Notes: generated by a model from the sequence alone, not told the origin. DNA of 64,000 nt from Rhodothermales bacterium (GCA_039944855.1 JBDUXZ010000005.1:308676-372675), one strand, 5' to 3'; shown: positions 25,302 through 34,319, numbered from the stretch's first letter. Made by a program: numbers and translations.

Positions 25302-27002
25302 ATGACGCTCTCCTTCGACGACAGCCGCCGCCTCACCGGGCCGAACCTCTTCTCCGACCGCCCCGGCGCCGTGTTGCAAGCGGCGGTCGAAGACGTGCCC
25401 ATCGACCGCGTCGTATCCGTATGGGAGCGTCATGCGAGGCGACTCCTCGACGCGCTCGGGTGGGCGGACAGCGAGACGTTCAGCAAGCCGTTCGAGGGCG
25501 GCGCGCACCTCGGATTTACAGCGCCCTACGACGCGCTCTACGCCGCGACGGAAGTCAACGAAGCTGCGTGGCAAGCGGCAGCCGCAGCGTTAACTGATGC
25601 CGACGCGCCGGACGACGCGGCGACGGTCGAGACGCTGCGCGCGGCCATCGCCGCCGAGCGAGCCCCGGGCCTCCTCGCCCTCCGCAGCGCGGCGGCGGAA
25701 CGGGGCCTCGCCTTCCTCCCCGACGACGAGTTCGTGACGGTAGGGATGGGCACGGGCAGCAGGACGTGGCCCGCCGATGCCCTCCCCCACCCGAGCGCAG
25801 TAGACTGGGGCGCTCTCCACGATGTCCCCGTGGGCCTCGTCACCGGCACCAACGGGAAGTCGACGACGGTCCGGCTCGTCGCGGCAATCGCGAACGCGGC
25901 GGGGCGCACGGCGGGGCAGTGCTCGACGGACTTCGTCCGCGTCGGCGACGAAGTCGTGGAGCGTGGCGATTGGTCGGGGCCGGGCGGCGCACGAGCCGTC
26001 TTGCGCGACCCGAGGGTCGAGGTCGCCGTGCTCGAAACGGCGCGGGGCGGGCTCTTGCGGCGCGGGCTCGCGCTCGACCGGGCGACGGCCGCCGTCGTGA
26101 CGAACGTGGCCGAGGACCACCTCGGCGACTACGGCATCACGTCGCTCGACGGGCTCATCGAGGCCAAGCTGATCGTGCGCCGCGCTGTCGAGCGCGACGG
26201 CCTCCTCCTCCTCAACGCCGACGACGCCGGCCTCGTCCGCTGGGCCGCGAGCTACGGCGGCGCCCTCTGCTGGTTCAGCCTCGACGCCGACGACCCGACG
26301 CTCGCCGCACACCGTCGCGCAGGCGGAACGGTCTGCTTCGTGGACGGCGGCGAGATCGTCTACGCCTCGGACGGCGAACGCACAGCCCTCCTCCCCGTCT
26401 CCGACGTGCCGCTCACGCTTGGCGGCGCGGCGCGGTACAACGTCTCGAACGCCCTCGCCGCCGTCGCCCTCGCGTTCGCGCTCGACCTGTCAGCCGATGC
26501 GGTTCGCACGGGGCTCCGCTCGTTCCGCAGCGACGCCCACGACAACCCCGGCCGGGGCAACGTCTTCTCGATCGGCGGCGCGCGCATCCTCGTCGACTTC
26601 GCTCACAACCAGCATGGCGCAGCGGCCGTCGCCGAGGCCGCCCGCGCGCTCCCTGCCGAGCGCCGCCTCGTCCTCCTCTCGCAGCCCGGCGACCGCACCG
26701 ACCGCGAGATCCAGCGCTTCGCCCGCGCCGCGTGGGGCGTCGCTCCCGACCACATCATCATCGCCGAGATCCCCACCTACCTGCGGGGCCGCGCGCCCGG
26801 CGAGATCCCGGCGCTGATAGACGACGAACTCCATCGCCACGGCGCGACCGAGGAGCACATCACGCATGTCGCCGACCCGGTCGAGGGCGTGCGGCTCGCG
26901 CTCGATTGGATGGCGCCCGGCGACCTGCTGCTGCTGTTCGTCCTCAGCCATCGGAACGAGGTCTTCGCGTTGCTCCACGAGGCGCAGGCACACGCGGGCT
27001 AA
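25302..27002 (+). CDS. Stand-alone Mur-ligase paralogue of cyanophycin synthetase (no ATP-grasp)
   Basis: The 566-residue protein has an N-terminal ~175-residue region without recognisable motif, then a complete Mur-ligase core. This has Walker A GTNGKSTTVR near residue 182, ETARGGLLRRGLALDRA, TNVAEDHLGDYGI, RYNVSNALAAVALAFAL and DFAHNQHG. The Mur core resembles the C-terminal half of the adjacent cphA product, but there is no ATP-grasp domain, so it cannot be a full cyanophycin synthetase. It starts 25 bp after cphA. It may ligate an alternative basic amino acid, prime or edit the polymer, or act with CphA as a second ligase; none is proven. Confidence 0.85.
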   Translation: MTLSFDDSRRLTGPNLFSDRPGAVLQAAVEDVPIDRVVSVWERHARRLLDALGWADSETFSKPFEGGAHLGFTAPYDALYAATEVNEAAWQAAAAALTDADAPDDAATVETLRAAIAAERAPGLLALRSAAAERGLAFLPDDEFVTVGMGTGSRTWPADALPHPSAVDWGALHDVPVGLVTGTNGKSTTVRLVAAIANAAGRTAGQCSTDFVRVGDEVVERGDWSGPGGARAVLRDPRVEVAVLETARGGLLRRGLALDRATAAVVTNVAEDHLGDYGITSLDGLIEAKLIVRRAVERDGLLLLNADDAGLVRWAASYGGALCWFSLDADDPTLAAHRRAGGTVCFVDGGEIVYASDGERTALLPVSDVPLTLGGAARYNVSNALAAVALAFALDLSADAVRTGLRSFRSDAHDNPGRGNVFSIGGARILVDFAHNQHGAAAVAEAARALPAERRLVLLSQPGDRTDREIQRFARAAWGVAPDHIIIAEIPTYLRGRAPGEIPALIDDELHRHGATEEHITHVADPVEGVRLALDWMAPGDLLLLFVLSHRNEVFALLHEAQAHAG

Positions 27003-27028
27003 GACACCCTAGTAACACCCTCCACCTT

Positions 27029-27118
27029 GTCATTGCGAGGAGCGCAGCGACGCGGCAATCTCCCGATTATATCAAACGGAAGGAGATTGCCGCGCTTCTT
27101 TCAGTCGCTCGCAATGAC
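27029..27118. repeat. Dispersed repeat, GTCATTGCGAG ... CTCGCAATGAC, copy 1
   Basis: An 11-bp perfect inverted repeat (27029-27039 and 27108-27118) encloses GGCAATCTCCC ... GGAGATTGCC, giving a second nested symmetry. A related copy with the same nested arms is at 57797-57902. This class of extragenic repeat occurs in many bacterial genomes. Here it occupies the gap between the Mur-ligase gene and the SUMF1 gene. Confidence 0.7.
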
Positions 27119-27212
27119 ATATGGGGGTTCGTTTGGGACTCTGAAGCCGAGAGCAACCTTCGCCCCGCTCCGTGGTCTCCGAACGACGTCCCCGTCGCTC
27201 ATTGCCGTCCGT

Positions 27213-27950
27213 ATGCGCTACTTGCTGCTGCTCGCCGTCTTCCTGCCCGGCTGCGCCCTCCTCCGCTCCGGCCCCGCCAGGCCCGACCCGCCGTTCGTCC
27301 CGGTCCCCGGAGGCGCATTTGCGATGGGCGCGCCAAATGAAGCCGACGACACGTACGCCCGGCCCACCCACCCCGTCACGGTGGCGCCGTTCGCGTTGAT
27401 GGCGCGCGAAGTCACCTTCGCCGAATTCGATCGCTTCGCGGATGCGACGGGCATCGCCCGGCCCGACAGCGGTGACTACGGACGCGGGGCGCGTGCCGTC
27501 GTGCAGATGACGTGGGATGAGGCCGCCGCGTTTTGCGCGTGGATCGACGCCCGGCTACCGACGGAGCCTGAGTGGGAGTGGGCCGCGCGCGGCGGCCCTG
27601 CCGACCAACGCTGGGCCGGCACCGACGACACCGACACGCTCCCCCGCTACGCCCGGTTCGCCGACGACGAGGCCCTGCTGACGACGGCCGCCGCGCTGCG
27701 CCAGCCGAACCCACTTGGGCTCTACGACCTCAGCGGGAACGCCTTCGAGTGGATCGGCGCGTTCTACCAGTCGTACCCCGAGCCCGGCGCCGAGCCGGTG
27801 TGGTACGACCTCGACGCCCCAGCGCAGGACCTCTGGATGGTGCGCGGCGGCAGCTTCCGCACGCCCGCCGAGCAGGTTCGCACGTTCGCCCGCGCCAGCA
27901 CGCTGCGCGACATCCGCTCCGACTCGTTCGGCTTTCGCTGCGCCCGCTAG
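27213..27950 (+). CDS. SUMF1/formylglycine-generating-enzyme-like lipoprotein
   Basis: The product is 245 residues. A lipoprotein signal ends in FLPGCALL (Cys 12-13). The FGE-sulfatase (PF03781) fold follows: FVPVPGGAFAMGAPNEADD, REVTFAEFDRFADATG, RLPTEPEWEWAARGG, GLYDLSGNAFEWIG, VRGGSF and GFRCAR at the end. The two copper-binding cysteines of true formylglycine-generating enzymes are not apparent in the catalytic region, so this is probably a non-catalytic or differently acting surface member, as is common in Bacteroidota. It converges on the GCS-like gene, with 3 bp between the stops. Confidence 0.85.
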   Translation: MRYLLLLAVFLPGCALLRSGPARPDPPFVPVPGGAFAMGAPNEADDTYARPTHPVTVAPFALMAREVTFAEFDRFADATGIARPDSGDYGRGARAVVQMTWDEAAAFCAWIDARLPTEPEWEWAARGGPADQRWAGTDDTDTLPRYARFADDEALLTTAAALRQPNPLGLYDLSGNAFEWIGAFYQSYPEPGAEPVWYDLDAPAQDLWMVRGGSFRTPAEQVRTFARASTLRDIRSDSFGFRCAR

Positions 27951-27953
27951 ACG

Positions 27954-29222
27954 CTACGCCGAGCGCCGACGCTTCCACGCGCCGAGGTGGCCGAGGAGGT
28001 AGTCGATCGTGAAGGCGTGGCGCGAGCCGTCGGCGCGGCGGAAGACGACTTCGGACCAGCCGTGGAGCCCGACGGGGGTGTACGTCCGTCCGTCGATGCG
28101 GAGCGGGATGCCGGCGATGGCTCGAATCAGCACCTGCTCGTAGCGCGAACGCCGCAGCACGCGCTCGGGGAAGAGGTCGTCCCACAGGCAGAGGCGGCCG
28201 ACGTCGTCGTACTCCGGCGGCCGGTCGGGCAATTCGAGCAGCGCCGGAGCCTCGCCGTGGAGCACACGCCGGATGAGCCGGAACGTGAACGGGTTCGAGA
28301 TCGCCTCGATCGGATCGGAGAAGTGACGGCCGACCGCGTGCGCGATCTCGCGGAGCGACAGCGGCGTCGGCTCCAGCGCACGGGCGGTGAAATACGGGCG
28401 CTCGACCCGCCACACCGGCTCGTCGGGGTGGACGATGAAGGGGTTGCGGGGGAACCGGTCCTTCCGTGCGAGCCAGCCTTTGCGCGACGTGTGTGGCATC
28501 GGGCTGAATCCTTCGATCACCGGGAGTCCGTGCTCGGCAAGCGCGTCGAGCCGGAAATGCGGCCACTGCATCACGGCGCGCACGATGCCCGTGATGAGCG
28601 TGCCCGCTGCGATCGTAAGCGCCGCCGACGGCGTGAAGTCGGCCGTGATCTCGATGCGGTCGCCGCGCGGGCGGACGCCGATGCCCGTCGAGCGCTTGTT
28701 GGCGGCAAGCAGCATCACGGGGACGGGCAGGACGTAGCTCAGCAGGAGCGCGAGCTGCTCGACGGTCCGCTCGGTCCCCTGTTCTTCGGGCGGGAGCTCG
28801 AACGAGATGTTGTAGTGGGCCGAGAACCCGACGAGGCGGGCGTCGCGCCCCGTTCGCCGCTCCCAGTCGTCGAGCGCGCGGCGGACGGTGTGGATCGACT
28901 CCCAGAGCGAGCGGCCCGCCCGCGCCGCGCACCCCGGCTCGATCTCGATCACCGGCGTCGCCACCTCGATCACGCCCGTGTCGAAATACACCGCGCCGCC
29001 CGTCGGCAGGCTGTACGACGTGCCGACGCGGTGCATCAGCGGCCCGTTGAGGAACGCGCGCGGGTCACCGAAGAGGTCCTCGGGCTTGACCTCGCGGCCG
29101 TCCACGACGAGCGTGAACTCGGCCTCCATCCCAATCGCGGCGAGTTGGAGCCGGGCGGCGCCGGGGGCCTGCCCCTTCACGCCGTAGCGGTGGAGGTCTG
29201 ATTTCTTATCCCCTGCTGCCAT
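27954..29222 (-). CDS. GCS-like carboxylate-amine ligase
   Basis: The product is 422 residues, with the fold signatures of the glutamate-cysteine-ligase/glutamine-synthetase superfamily: AIGMEAEFTLVVDG (metal-binding glutamates), TGVIEVATPVIEIEPG, LVGFSAHYNISFELPPEE, and a basic stretch ANKRSTGIGVRPRGD followed by DRIEITADFTPS. It probably joins a carboxylate to an amine using ATP; substrates are unknown. It starts at ATG 29222, 44 bp after an M15-like peptidase gene, downstream of a class-A-like serine hydrolase. The trio suggests a small peptide or amino-acid conjugate that is made and trimmed in the cytosol. Confidence 0.65.
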   Translation of the reverse strand: MAAGDKKSDLHRYGVKGQAPGAARLQLAAIGMEAEFTLVVDGREVKPEDLFGDPRAFLNGPLMHRVGTSYSLPTGGAVYFDTGVIEVATPVIEIEPGCAARAGRSLWESIHTVRRALDDWERRTGRDARLVGFSAHYNISFELPPEEQGTERTVEQLALLLSYVLPVPVMLLAANKRSTGIGVRPRGDRIEITADFTPSAALTIAAGTLITGIVRAVMQWPHFRLDALAEHGLPVIEGFSPMPHTSRKGWLARKDRFPRNPFIVHPDEPVWRVERPYFTARALEPTPLSLREIAHAVGRHFSDPIEAISNPFTFRLIRRVLHGEAPALLELPDRPPEYDDVGRLCLWDDLFPERVLRRSRYEQVLIRAIAGIPLRIDGRTYTPVGLHGWSEVVFRRADGSRHAFTIDYLLGHLGAWKRRRSA

Positions 29223-29266
29223 CGTTCGAAGTGGTCTATCCTTGCCGTGCGCAGCGCGCTGCGCCC

Positions 29267-29890
29267 CTACGAATGGTCCTGCTCGGCCGCGTCGAGGCCC
29301 GGCGCTTCGCGCGGGACGGTGACGGTGTAGCCGAGGTCGAGGTGGAGGTGGTCGTCGGCGAAGCCGGGGGCGTAGCCGTGCGGGCGGACCCAGACGGCGG
29401 GCAGCGCCTCGCGCGCGCGGTCGGCATAGCGCTCGATCGTGTCCTGCGTGTCGAGCCGGTCGTCGCCGACGCGGAAGATGTTGGCGGCCGTGCCCCAGCA
29501 GTGAGGCGAGGCGCCGTCGGTGAGGGCGTGCGCGGGCGAACGGTATCCGCCATTCGCCGCGATGTGGACGTATGTCCCGACGTGCTCGCGAAAGACGGCG
29601 AGGTGGGCGGCGAGGCCCGTGATCGCGCACGGCACGTAGCGCGGGTACCCGTGCAGCACGGCCGCCTCGCGCACGTCCGTCCGGATCAACTCGATGAGGT
29701 GGAAGCCCGGCGCGAGTTCGAGTTCGTGCGCCTTCTCGCGCGAGCCGACTTCGTAGAAAAAACGCGGCAGACGGCGGGTGCGGCCCTGTGCGTCGACGAG
29801 TACCTCGTCCGGCCGGAGCACGGCGCGCAGCGGTTCGCTAAGGTCGAGGCCGTCGACGAGCTTGAGACCGAGGTGTTGCACGTCAGTCAT
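29267..29890 (-). CDS. M15-like (D-Ala-D-Ala carboxypeptidase-type) hydrolase, divergent
   Basis: The product is 207 residues with no signal peptide. The C-terminal half has NGGYRSPAHALTDGASPHCW, GTAANIFRVGDD and DDHLHLDLG, which parallel the GYRS...SxHxxGxAxD...HxD metal-site order of M15 peptidases. The usual SxHxxGxAxD aspartate appears as asparagine (AANIF), so activity or metal binding may be altered. The start overlaps the upstream serine-hydrolase gene by 8 bp. The ~100-residue N-terminal region is not recognised. Confidence 0.55.
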   Translation of the reverse strand: MTDVQHLGLKLVDGLDLSEPLRAVLRPDEVLVDAQGRTRRLPRFFYEVGSREKAHELELAPGFHLIELIRTDVREAAVLHGYPRYVPCAITGLAAHLAVFREHVGTYVHIAANGGYRSPAHALTDGASPHCWGTAANIFRVGDDRLDTQDTIERYADRAREALPAVWVRPHGYAPGFADDHLHLDLGYTVTVPREAPGLDAAEQDHS

Positions 29891-30725
29891 GGGGCACCTC
29901 CTCGGCGGTGACGTAGTCGTAGACGGCGCGCGAGATGTCGGCGAGTGTCGCGCGGCGGGCGTCGGCGGATGGCGCGGTCTCGGGGTCCCACTCGGTCAGG
30001 ATCGCGAGAGCGTACGGGGCACGGTCAGGGAGGAAGACGAGGCCGGCGTCGTGCGTGACCGTCGAAATCTCGCCTGTCTTGTGGGCGACCTTCGCGTCAT
30101 CGGGCAGACCGTTGGGAATGCCGCTCGTGAACTGCTGCGCGAAGAGGATCTCCTTCATCCCTTCCGTCGCGTCGTCGGAGATCGTTGCCTCGTGGATCGC
30201 CCGGAAGAGCGCAACGAGCCCGTTCGCCGTGACCGTGTTGTTGAGCCCAGCCTCCCACGCCGTCTCGTCCTCTACCCCGCGCACCACGTCGATCCCTTCG
30301 ACCCCGTGTTCTGCCAGCGCCGTTCGTATCGGCTCGACACCAATGAGGTCCACGAGCAGATTCGTCGCGAGGTTAGACGAGGTCGTGATCATGTGGCGGG
30401 CGAGCTCGCGCACCGGCATCAGACGACCAATCGCCGCGTGCACATCCGCGTTCGCGTCGCGGTCGGTGGCGACGCGGTACGGCGCGCCATCCGCAGCGCT
30501 GAGGAAGCGGTTGCGGACGTGGAGCACGGCGGAAGCGGGCAACGTGCCCCGCTCGAACGCATCGAAGAGGGCGAAGAGGACCGCCACTTTCATCGTGCTC
30601 GCGGCGTGGAAGGGGCGGTCGCCGCGCAGGCTCCACGCCGTCTCGCCGTCGTAGTCGTGGAGCGCCACGGCAATCGTCTCGGCCCCGGCCTCACGGCCGA
30701 TCTGCGCGATCTGAGTCTGGAGCAT
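29883..30725 (-). CDS. Serine hydrolase, class A beta-lactamase-like
   Basis: The product is 280 residues. Penicillin-binding/beta-lactamase motifs are present: AASTMKVAV (SxxK near residue 42), TSSNLATN (SxN) and AHKTGE (KTG). There is no signal peptide at ATG 30725, unusual for a beta-lactamase and suggesting a cytosolic esterase, amidase or peptidase. The omega-loop Glu of class A enzymes may be in ETAWEAGLNN but is not certain. It lies 104 bp after the YegI-like kinase gene and overlaps the M15-like gene. Confidence 0.8.
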   Translation of the reverse strand: MLQTQIAQIGREAGAETIAVALHDYDGETAWSLRGDRPFHAASTMKVAVLFALFDAFERGTLPASAVLHVRNRFLSAADGAPYRVATDRDANADVHAAIGRLMPVRELARHMITTSSNLATNLLVDLIGVEPIRTALAEHGVEGIDVVRGVEDETAWEAGLNNTVTANGLVALFRAIHEATISDDATEGMKEILFAQQFTSGIPNGLPDDAKVAHKTGEISTVTHDAGLVFLPDRAPYALAILTEWDPETAPSADARRATLADISRAVYDYVTAEEVPHD

Positions 30726-30829
30726 GGGGAGCGAGGGGCAGGGAGAGGAGGGGCCGTTCGTCGAAGCGGTCCCTCTAACGACCGATCCATCCGCGGGGTC
30801 CGTGCAGTTTAGACGGAGACGGCCACGGG

Positions 30830-32671
30830 TTAGACCTCCTCCCACCACACTGCCTCGGGCCGTTCGGGTGCGGGCGGCGCTACGGGCGCGGGCTGCTGCG
30901 GGCGTTGGAGGATGGGTGCGGACGAAGCGACCGACTGTGCACGGGGCAGCGGGCGGAGGCGAAGCAGGAAGAGGACGTAGCGCCCCGGCGTGAGGCGCGG
31001 CGTCGCGCGCTGCTGTTCGTGGACGTGCGCGAGTTCGCCCCGCTGCACCTCGGCCTTCGCGGCGACGCGGGCCGCCTCAGCGTCGAGGCTCGCGAGGCGG
31101 CGCTCGACCTGCCGGTTCAGCCGCTGTTCCTCGGCCGGCGACAGCGATTCGGGCACGGCGTCGGCGACCTCCGCCACGAGCGCTGCCCGCCACGCGGCGA
31201 CGAGCCTGCGAGTCTCGGATGTGAGCCCCTTCGCCTCCGCCACGCGATCCGCTGTCGCGTGGAACGCCGTGCGGATGCCGACGGCTTTGAGCCGGACGAC
31301 GGCCCGGTGCCCCACCCCCTCGACCTCGTCGAGCTCGCCGATGAAGTGGTGGCGGAGGTGCCGGTCGAGCACGGCGTCGCGGAGCTCGGCCAGTCGGTCG
31401 GCGCGAAACGTGTCGAGCCCGGCGAGGAAGTCGCGGCGCTCGCGGTCGAGTTCGCGCCGGGTATCCTCGAGGTCGGCGATCCACTGCCCCAGCACGGCTG
31501 CCTCGCGCGCCATCCGCCGCTGCCGCCGCACGGGCGACTGCCGGCGGTAGCCGCGGTACACCTGCCACCCTAGCACCCCCATTGCAATAACGGCCAACAC
31601 TAGCGTTGCCCATCCCCTCCCCACCGCCGCGACTGCAATCAACAGGATGGCGACGGCTATTACGGTCGGCAGAAACGACGCCTCGAACCGGCTGCGGCGT
31701 GCGGGTCGCTCGCCGTTCGCCCGTCGCCGCTTCGGGCCGCTCCGCTCCGGCAGCGTCGCCCCCCCCAGCACCTCCTCCAGCGACGGCACCGCGCCGGGTT
31801 CGAGGTAGCACGCCCGCTCCAGCGCCTCCACGAGCGGGCCGATGCCGTCGATCTCGCGCAGCGCGGCGAAGAGCGGCGACGCGGCCGGGTCGTAGAAATC
31901 GCCGGCCTGGAACAACATGTTCTCGCCCGTGCTGAAGCGCGGCCACAGGTCCGGCTGCGCGTCGAGCGCCCGCAGCGCGGTATACACGACGAGCCCGGCG
32001 AAGTGGTCGAGTCCCGCGTCGAAGTCGGTCTCGGTGCGGTCGGGGTGCTGGTAGTTGCGGTGGCCGACCTCGGCGCTCGTCCGCCCCGCGAGGGAAGGGA
32101 CGAAGAGGGTGTCGTAGTCTACGAGCGTGAGCCGCATCGCCCCATCGTCAGTGCGGACGAGGACGTTGCCGTGCTGGAGATCGCCGTGGGCGATGCCGGC
32201 GGCTTCGGTGTCGGCGAGGAGCGCGCGCCACGCAGCGGCGAGGGCGCGGAGTGTCTCGCTATCGCCGAGGTGGCGCTCGGTGAAGGCGGCGAGCCCCTCC
32301 CCATCCGCCCACGCCATCTTCAGGATCGGATACGGTTGGCCCGCGACGCGGACGCCCTCCGGCTGGTAGTCGAACGTGACGGTGCCGGGCACGTCGGCCT
32401 CGGCGAGATGGCGGGCGACGGCGCGGTACCTCGCCTGCTGGTCCGCAACGTGCGTGAGGAAGCAGCGCACGGCGAAGCGGCCGGCTTCGGTCTCCATCGG
32501 AAAGACGGCGGCGAACGCGCCCGTAATCGGCTGCGGCAAGCCGAGCGCGTTCGTGCGGGGCGTCCCGGCCGCGAGGACGGGGTCAGCGAACGCCGTCGCC
32601 GGAAACTGGAGCGCCTCCTGGTAGTCGCTCGGCGTGGGGAACGCGCTCCCCGAGTGTGGGTCCCTGCTCAC
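30830..32671 (-). CDS. YegI-like protein kinase with transmembrane and helix-hairpin-helix regions
   Basis: The product is 613 residues. An N-terminal kinase-like domain has HGDLQHGNVLV near residue 160 as catalytic loop and LVDYDTLF in place of DFG. The ATP-binding lysine position appears as arginine in FAVRCFL, so activity needs testing. Two membrane spans at about 335-380 follow (FLPTVIAVAILLIAVAAVG; TLVLAVIAMGVLGW). After them come a coiled coil, a helix-hairpin-helix-like VEGVGHRAVVRLKAVGI, and a Pro-rich tail. With the PP2C and vWA genes upstream it forms the YegL-YegK-YegI arrangement. Start is the GTG at 32671, 14 bp after the PP2C stop. Confidence 0.8.
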   Translation of the reverse strand: MSRDPHSGSAFPTPSDYQEALQFPATAFADPVLAAGTPRTNALGLPQPITGAFAAVFPMETEAGRFAVRCFLTHVADQQARYRAVARHLAEADVPGTVTFDYQPEGVRVAGQPYPILKMAWADGEGLAAFTERHLGDSETLRALAAAWRALLADTEAAGIAHGDLQHGNVLVRTDDGAMRLTLVDYDTLFVPSLAGRTSAEVGHRNYQHPDRTETDFDAGLDHFAGLVVYTALRALDAQPDLWPRFSTGENMLFQAGDFYDPAASPLFAALREIDGIGPLVEALERACYLEPGAVPSLEEVLGGATLPERSGPKRRRANGERPARRSRFEASFLPTVIAVAILLIAVAAVGRGWATLVLAVIAMGVLGWQVYRGYRRQSPVRRQRRMAREAAVLGQWIADLEDTRRELDRERRDFLAGLDTFRADRLAELRDAVLDRHLRHHFIGELDEVEGVGHRAVVRLKAVGIRTAFHATADRVAEAKGLTSETRRLVAAWRAALVAEVADAVPESLSPAEEQRLNRQVERRLASLDAEAARVAAKAEVQRGELAHVHEQQRATPRLTPGRYVLFLLRLRPLPRAQSVASSAPILQRPQQPAPVAPPAPERPEAVWWEEV

Positions 32672-32685
32672 GGGTCGGGCGGCGG

Positions 32686-33399
32686 CTACGGGCGGAAGAC
32701 GAGGTCGACGAGCGTCACGTCGTCGTTGCGCATCCCGTCGGCGCGAGCAGCGGCGACGAACGCTTCGAACTCCGCCGTGTCGAGGCCGGACGCGGCGGCG
32801 GGGTCGTGCGCGAGGAGGTACGCGGCGAGGGCGTCGGAGGCGAGGAGGACGCGATCGCCGGGCGACCACTGGGCCGAGGTCGTTTCGGCGGCCGGCTGCG
32901 CCACGTCGAGGCGGCTGCCGAGGAGGTCAGGCCGGTTGCCGAAGTCGTCGGGATCGTCGAGGGGCCACGTCAGCAGGCGCTCCCCGTCGCGGAGGTGGAA
33001 GAGGCAGCAGTCGCCGACGGCGACGGCTCGCCATGCACCGTTGGGATAGAGGACGAGGCCGAGGAACGCGGCGAACGCCCCCTCCTCCGCTTTTGCGGCG
33101 GCGTACCACGGCAGCGCCGTCGCGTGCTCGGCGATGCGCCCGCCGAAGACGCGGCGCGTCCGGTGGATCGATTCGGCGAACGTCTCGGGCACCGACGTGT
33201 CCGCGCCGATGAACTCCTCGACGAGCGTCCGCGCCCACGCCCCGGCGAACGCAGACTCCGTCGCGCCGTCGGCGAGCGCGGCGCGCACGGTCCCGTCCGG
33301 GGCTCGGGAAGGCGGGGCCGTGGCGTCCTCGTACTCCTCCGCCGTGTGGCCGTGCTTCGGCAGCGAGTGGGTGCGGGCGTCGGAGAGGAAAGCGAGCAT
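32686..33399 (-). CDS. PP2C-family phosphatase (YegK-like)
   Basis: The product is 237 residues and cytosolic. The PP2C metal-site motifs are RAALADGATESAF (DG near residue 44), AVAVGDCCLFHL, GDRVLLASDALAAYLL and RNDDVTLV. It is short and lacks regulatory domains. In the vWA-PP2C-kinase triad it is expected to reverse phosphorylation by the adjacent kinase. It starts 29 bp after the vWA gene. Confidence 0.87.
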   Translation of the reverse strand: MLAFLSDARTHSLPKHGHTAEEYEDATAPPSRAPDGTVRAALADGATESAFAGAWARTLVEEFIGADTSVPETFAESIHRTRRVFGGRIAEHATALPWYAAAKAEEGAFAAFLGLVLYPNGAWRAVAVGDCCLFHLRDGERLLTWPLDDPDDFGNRPDLLGSRLDVAQPAAETTSAQWSPGDRVLLASDALAAYLLAHDPAAASGLDTAEFEAFVAAARADGMRNDDVTLVDLVFRP

Positions 33400-33428
33400 G
33401 GGGGCGGGGAAAGGCGGGAAGGATCGGC

Positions 33429-34319
33429 TCAGCGCAGCGTGCTCGGGCGCGTGCCGATTTCGAGGAAGCGGATGAGCGCGACGGGGTCGGCGTTGAAGAT
33501 GAACCCGCGCGTGTCGAGCCCGACGGCGTAGCCCTCGGCCTCGGCGGCGGCGCGCATCGAGAACGGGAGCGTACTCGACATCTGAAAAAGCTGCCGCGCG
33601 TGCTCGTCCGGCAGCCCCTCGATCGTGCCCGGCAGTTCGACGGCGGGCTCCGTCGAGGACGAGAGGTGGACGTTGAGCAGCAGCGTCTCGCCGTCGTCGG
33701 TGCCGTACTCGCGGAGGGTTTGGGCAAAGCGGAGCGGGTCGCCGTCGGTCGCTTCGCCGTCGGTCACATTAATGACGATGGGCGGGAACGAGCGCGGGTG
33801 GAGGTTCACCCACCGGCGGACGAGTTGCGTCGCGTAGTCGAGCGCCTGGCACATCGGCGTGCCGTTGCGGGCTTCGGGATCGAACCAGACCGGCACGCGG
33901 GCGCGCTGCTCGGTGACGCCGCCACTCCCGTCGGGCACGCGCTTGAGCCGCTCTTCGAGCCGGAGCGGGCGCTCGGCGAGGGCCGAGACCGGGACGAGCT
34001 CGGCGACGCCGGGCGCGACGGCGACCTCGCCCTCCTCCTCCAGCATCTCGTCGGTGAGCCGGACGAGGGGCTGCACGCGCTCGCCGTAGCCGACGACGCC
34101 GACGGAGAAGTAGTCGCGGACGCCGTCCTCCTTCGCGCAGCGGAGGATGAGGTTCTGGATCAGCCGGTTGACCGTGTCGGCGAGGACGCGGGCCTTGCTC
34201 GGCGCGGCGTCGCCTAGCTCCTCGGCCCCGCCGAACGGGTCCCGCATCGAGGCCGACTGGTCGAGCAGAAAGAGGACGGCGGCCGGCGACGTGCGGCTGA
34301 TCTCGGCGGAGTAGGGCAT
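33429..34319 (-). CDS. vWA domain protein (YegL/TerY-like)
   Basis: The product is 296 residues. A MIDAS metal site is formed by LFLLDQSASMRDPF (DxSxS near residue 20), RNGTPMCQAL (the distal Thr) and INVTDGEATDGD (Asp). This is the TerY/YegL class that acts with a PP2C and a kinase in predicted phosphorylation-switched chemical-stress or surface-complex systems. Start ATG 34319 gives MPYSAEISRTSPAAV; the long upstream extension overlaps holB in another frame and was rejected. Confidence 0.88.
   Translation of the reverse strand: MPYSAEISRTSPAAVLFLLDQSASMRDPFGGAEELGDAAPSKARVLADTVNRLIQNLILRCAKEDGVRDYFSVGVVGYGERVQPLVRLTDEMLEEEGEVAVAPGVAELVPVSALAERPLRLEERLKRVPDGSGGVTEQRARVPVWFDPEARNGTPMCQALDYATQLVRRWVNLHPRSFPPIVINVTDGEATDGDPLRFAQTLREYGTDDGETLLLNVHLSSSTEPAVELPGTIEGLPDEHARQLFQMSSTLPFSMRAAAEAEGYAVGLDTRGFIFNADPVALIRFLEIGTRPSTLR

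Noticed and set aside
27029..27118. Repeat with nested arms as a CRISPR unit
   Set aside because: There is only one unit here, with no regular spacers or cas genes.
29883..30725. Serine hydrolase as an antibiotic-resistance beta-lactamase
   Set aside because: There is no signal peptide, the SDN motif is SSN, and its operon context is unrelated to resistance.
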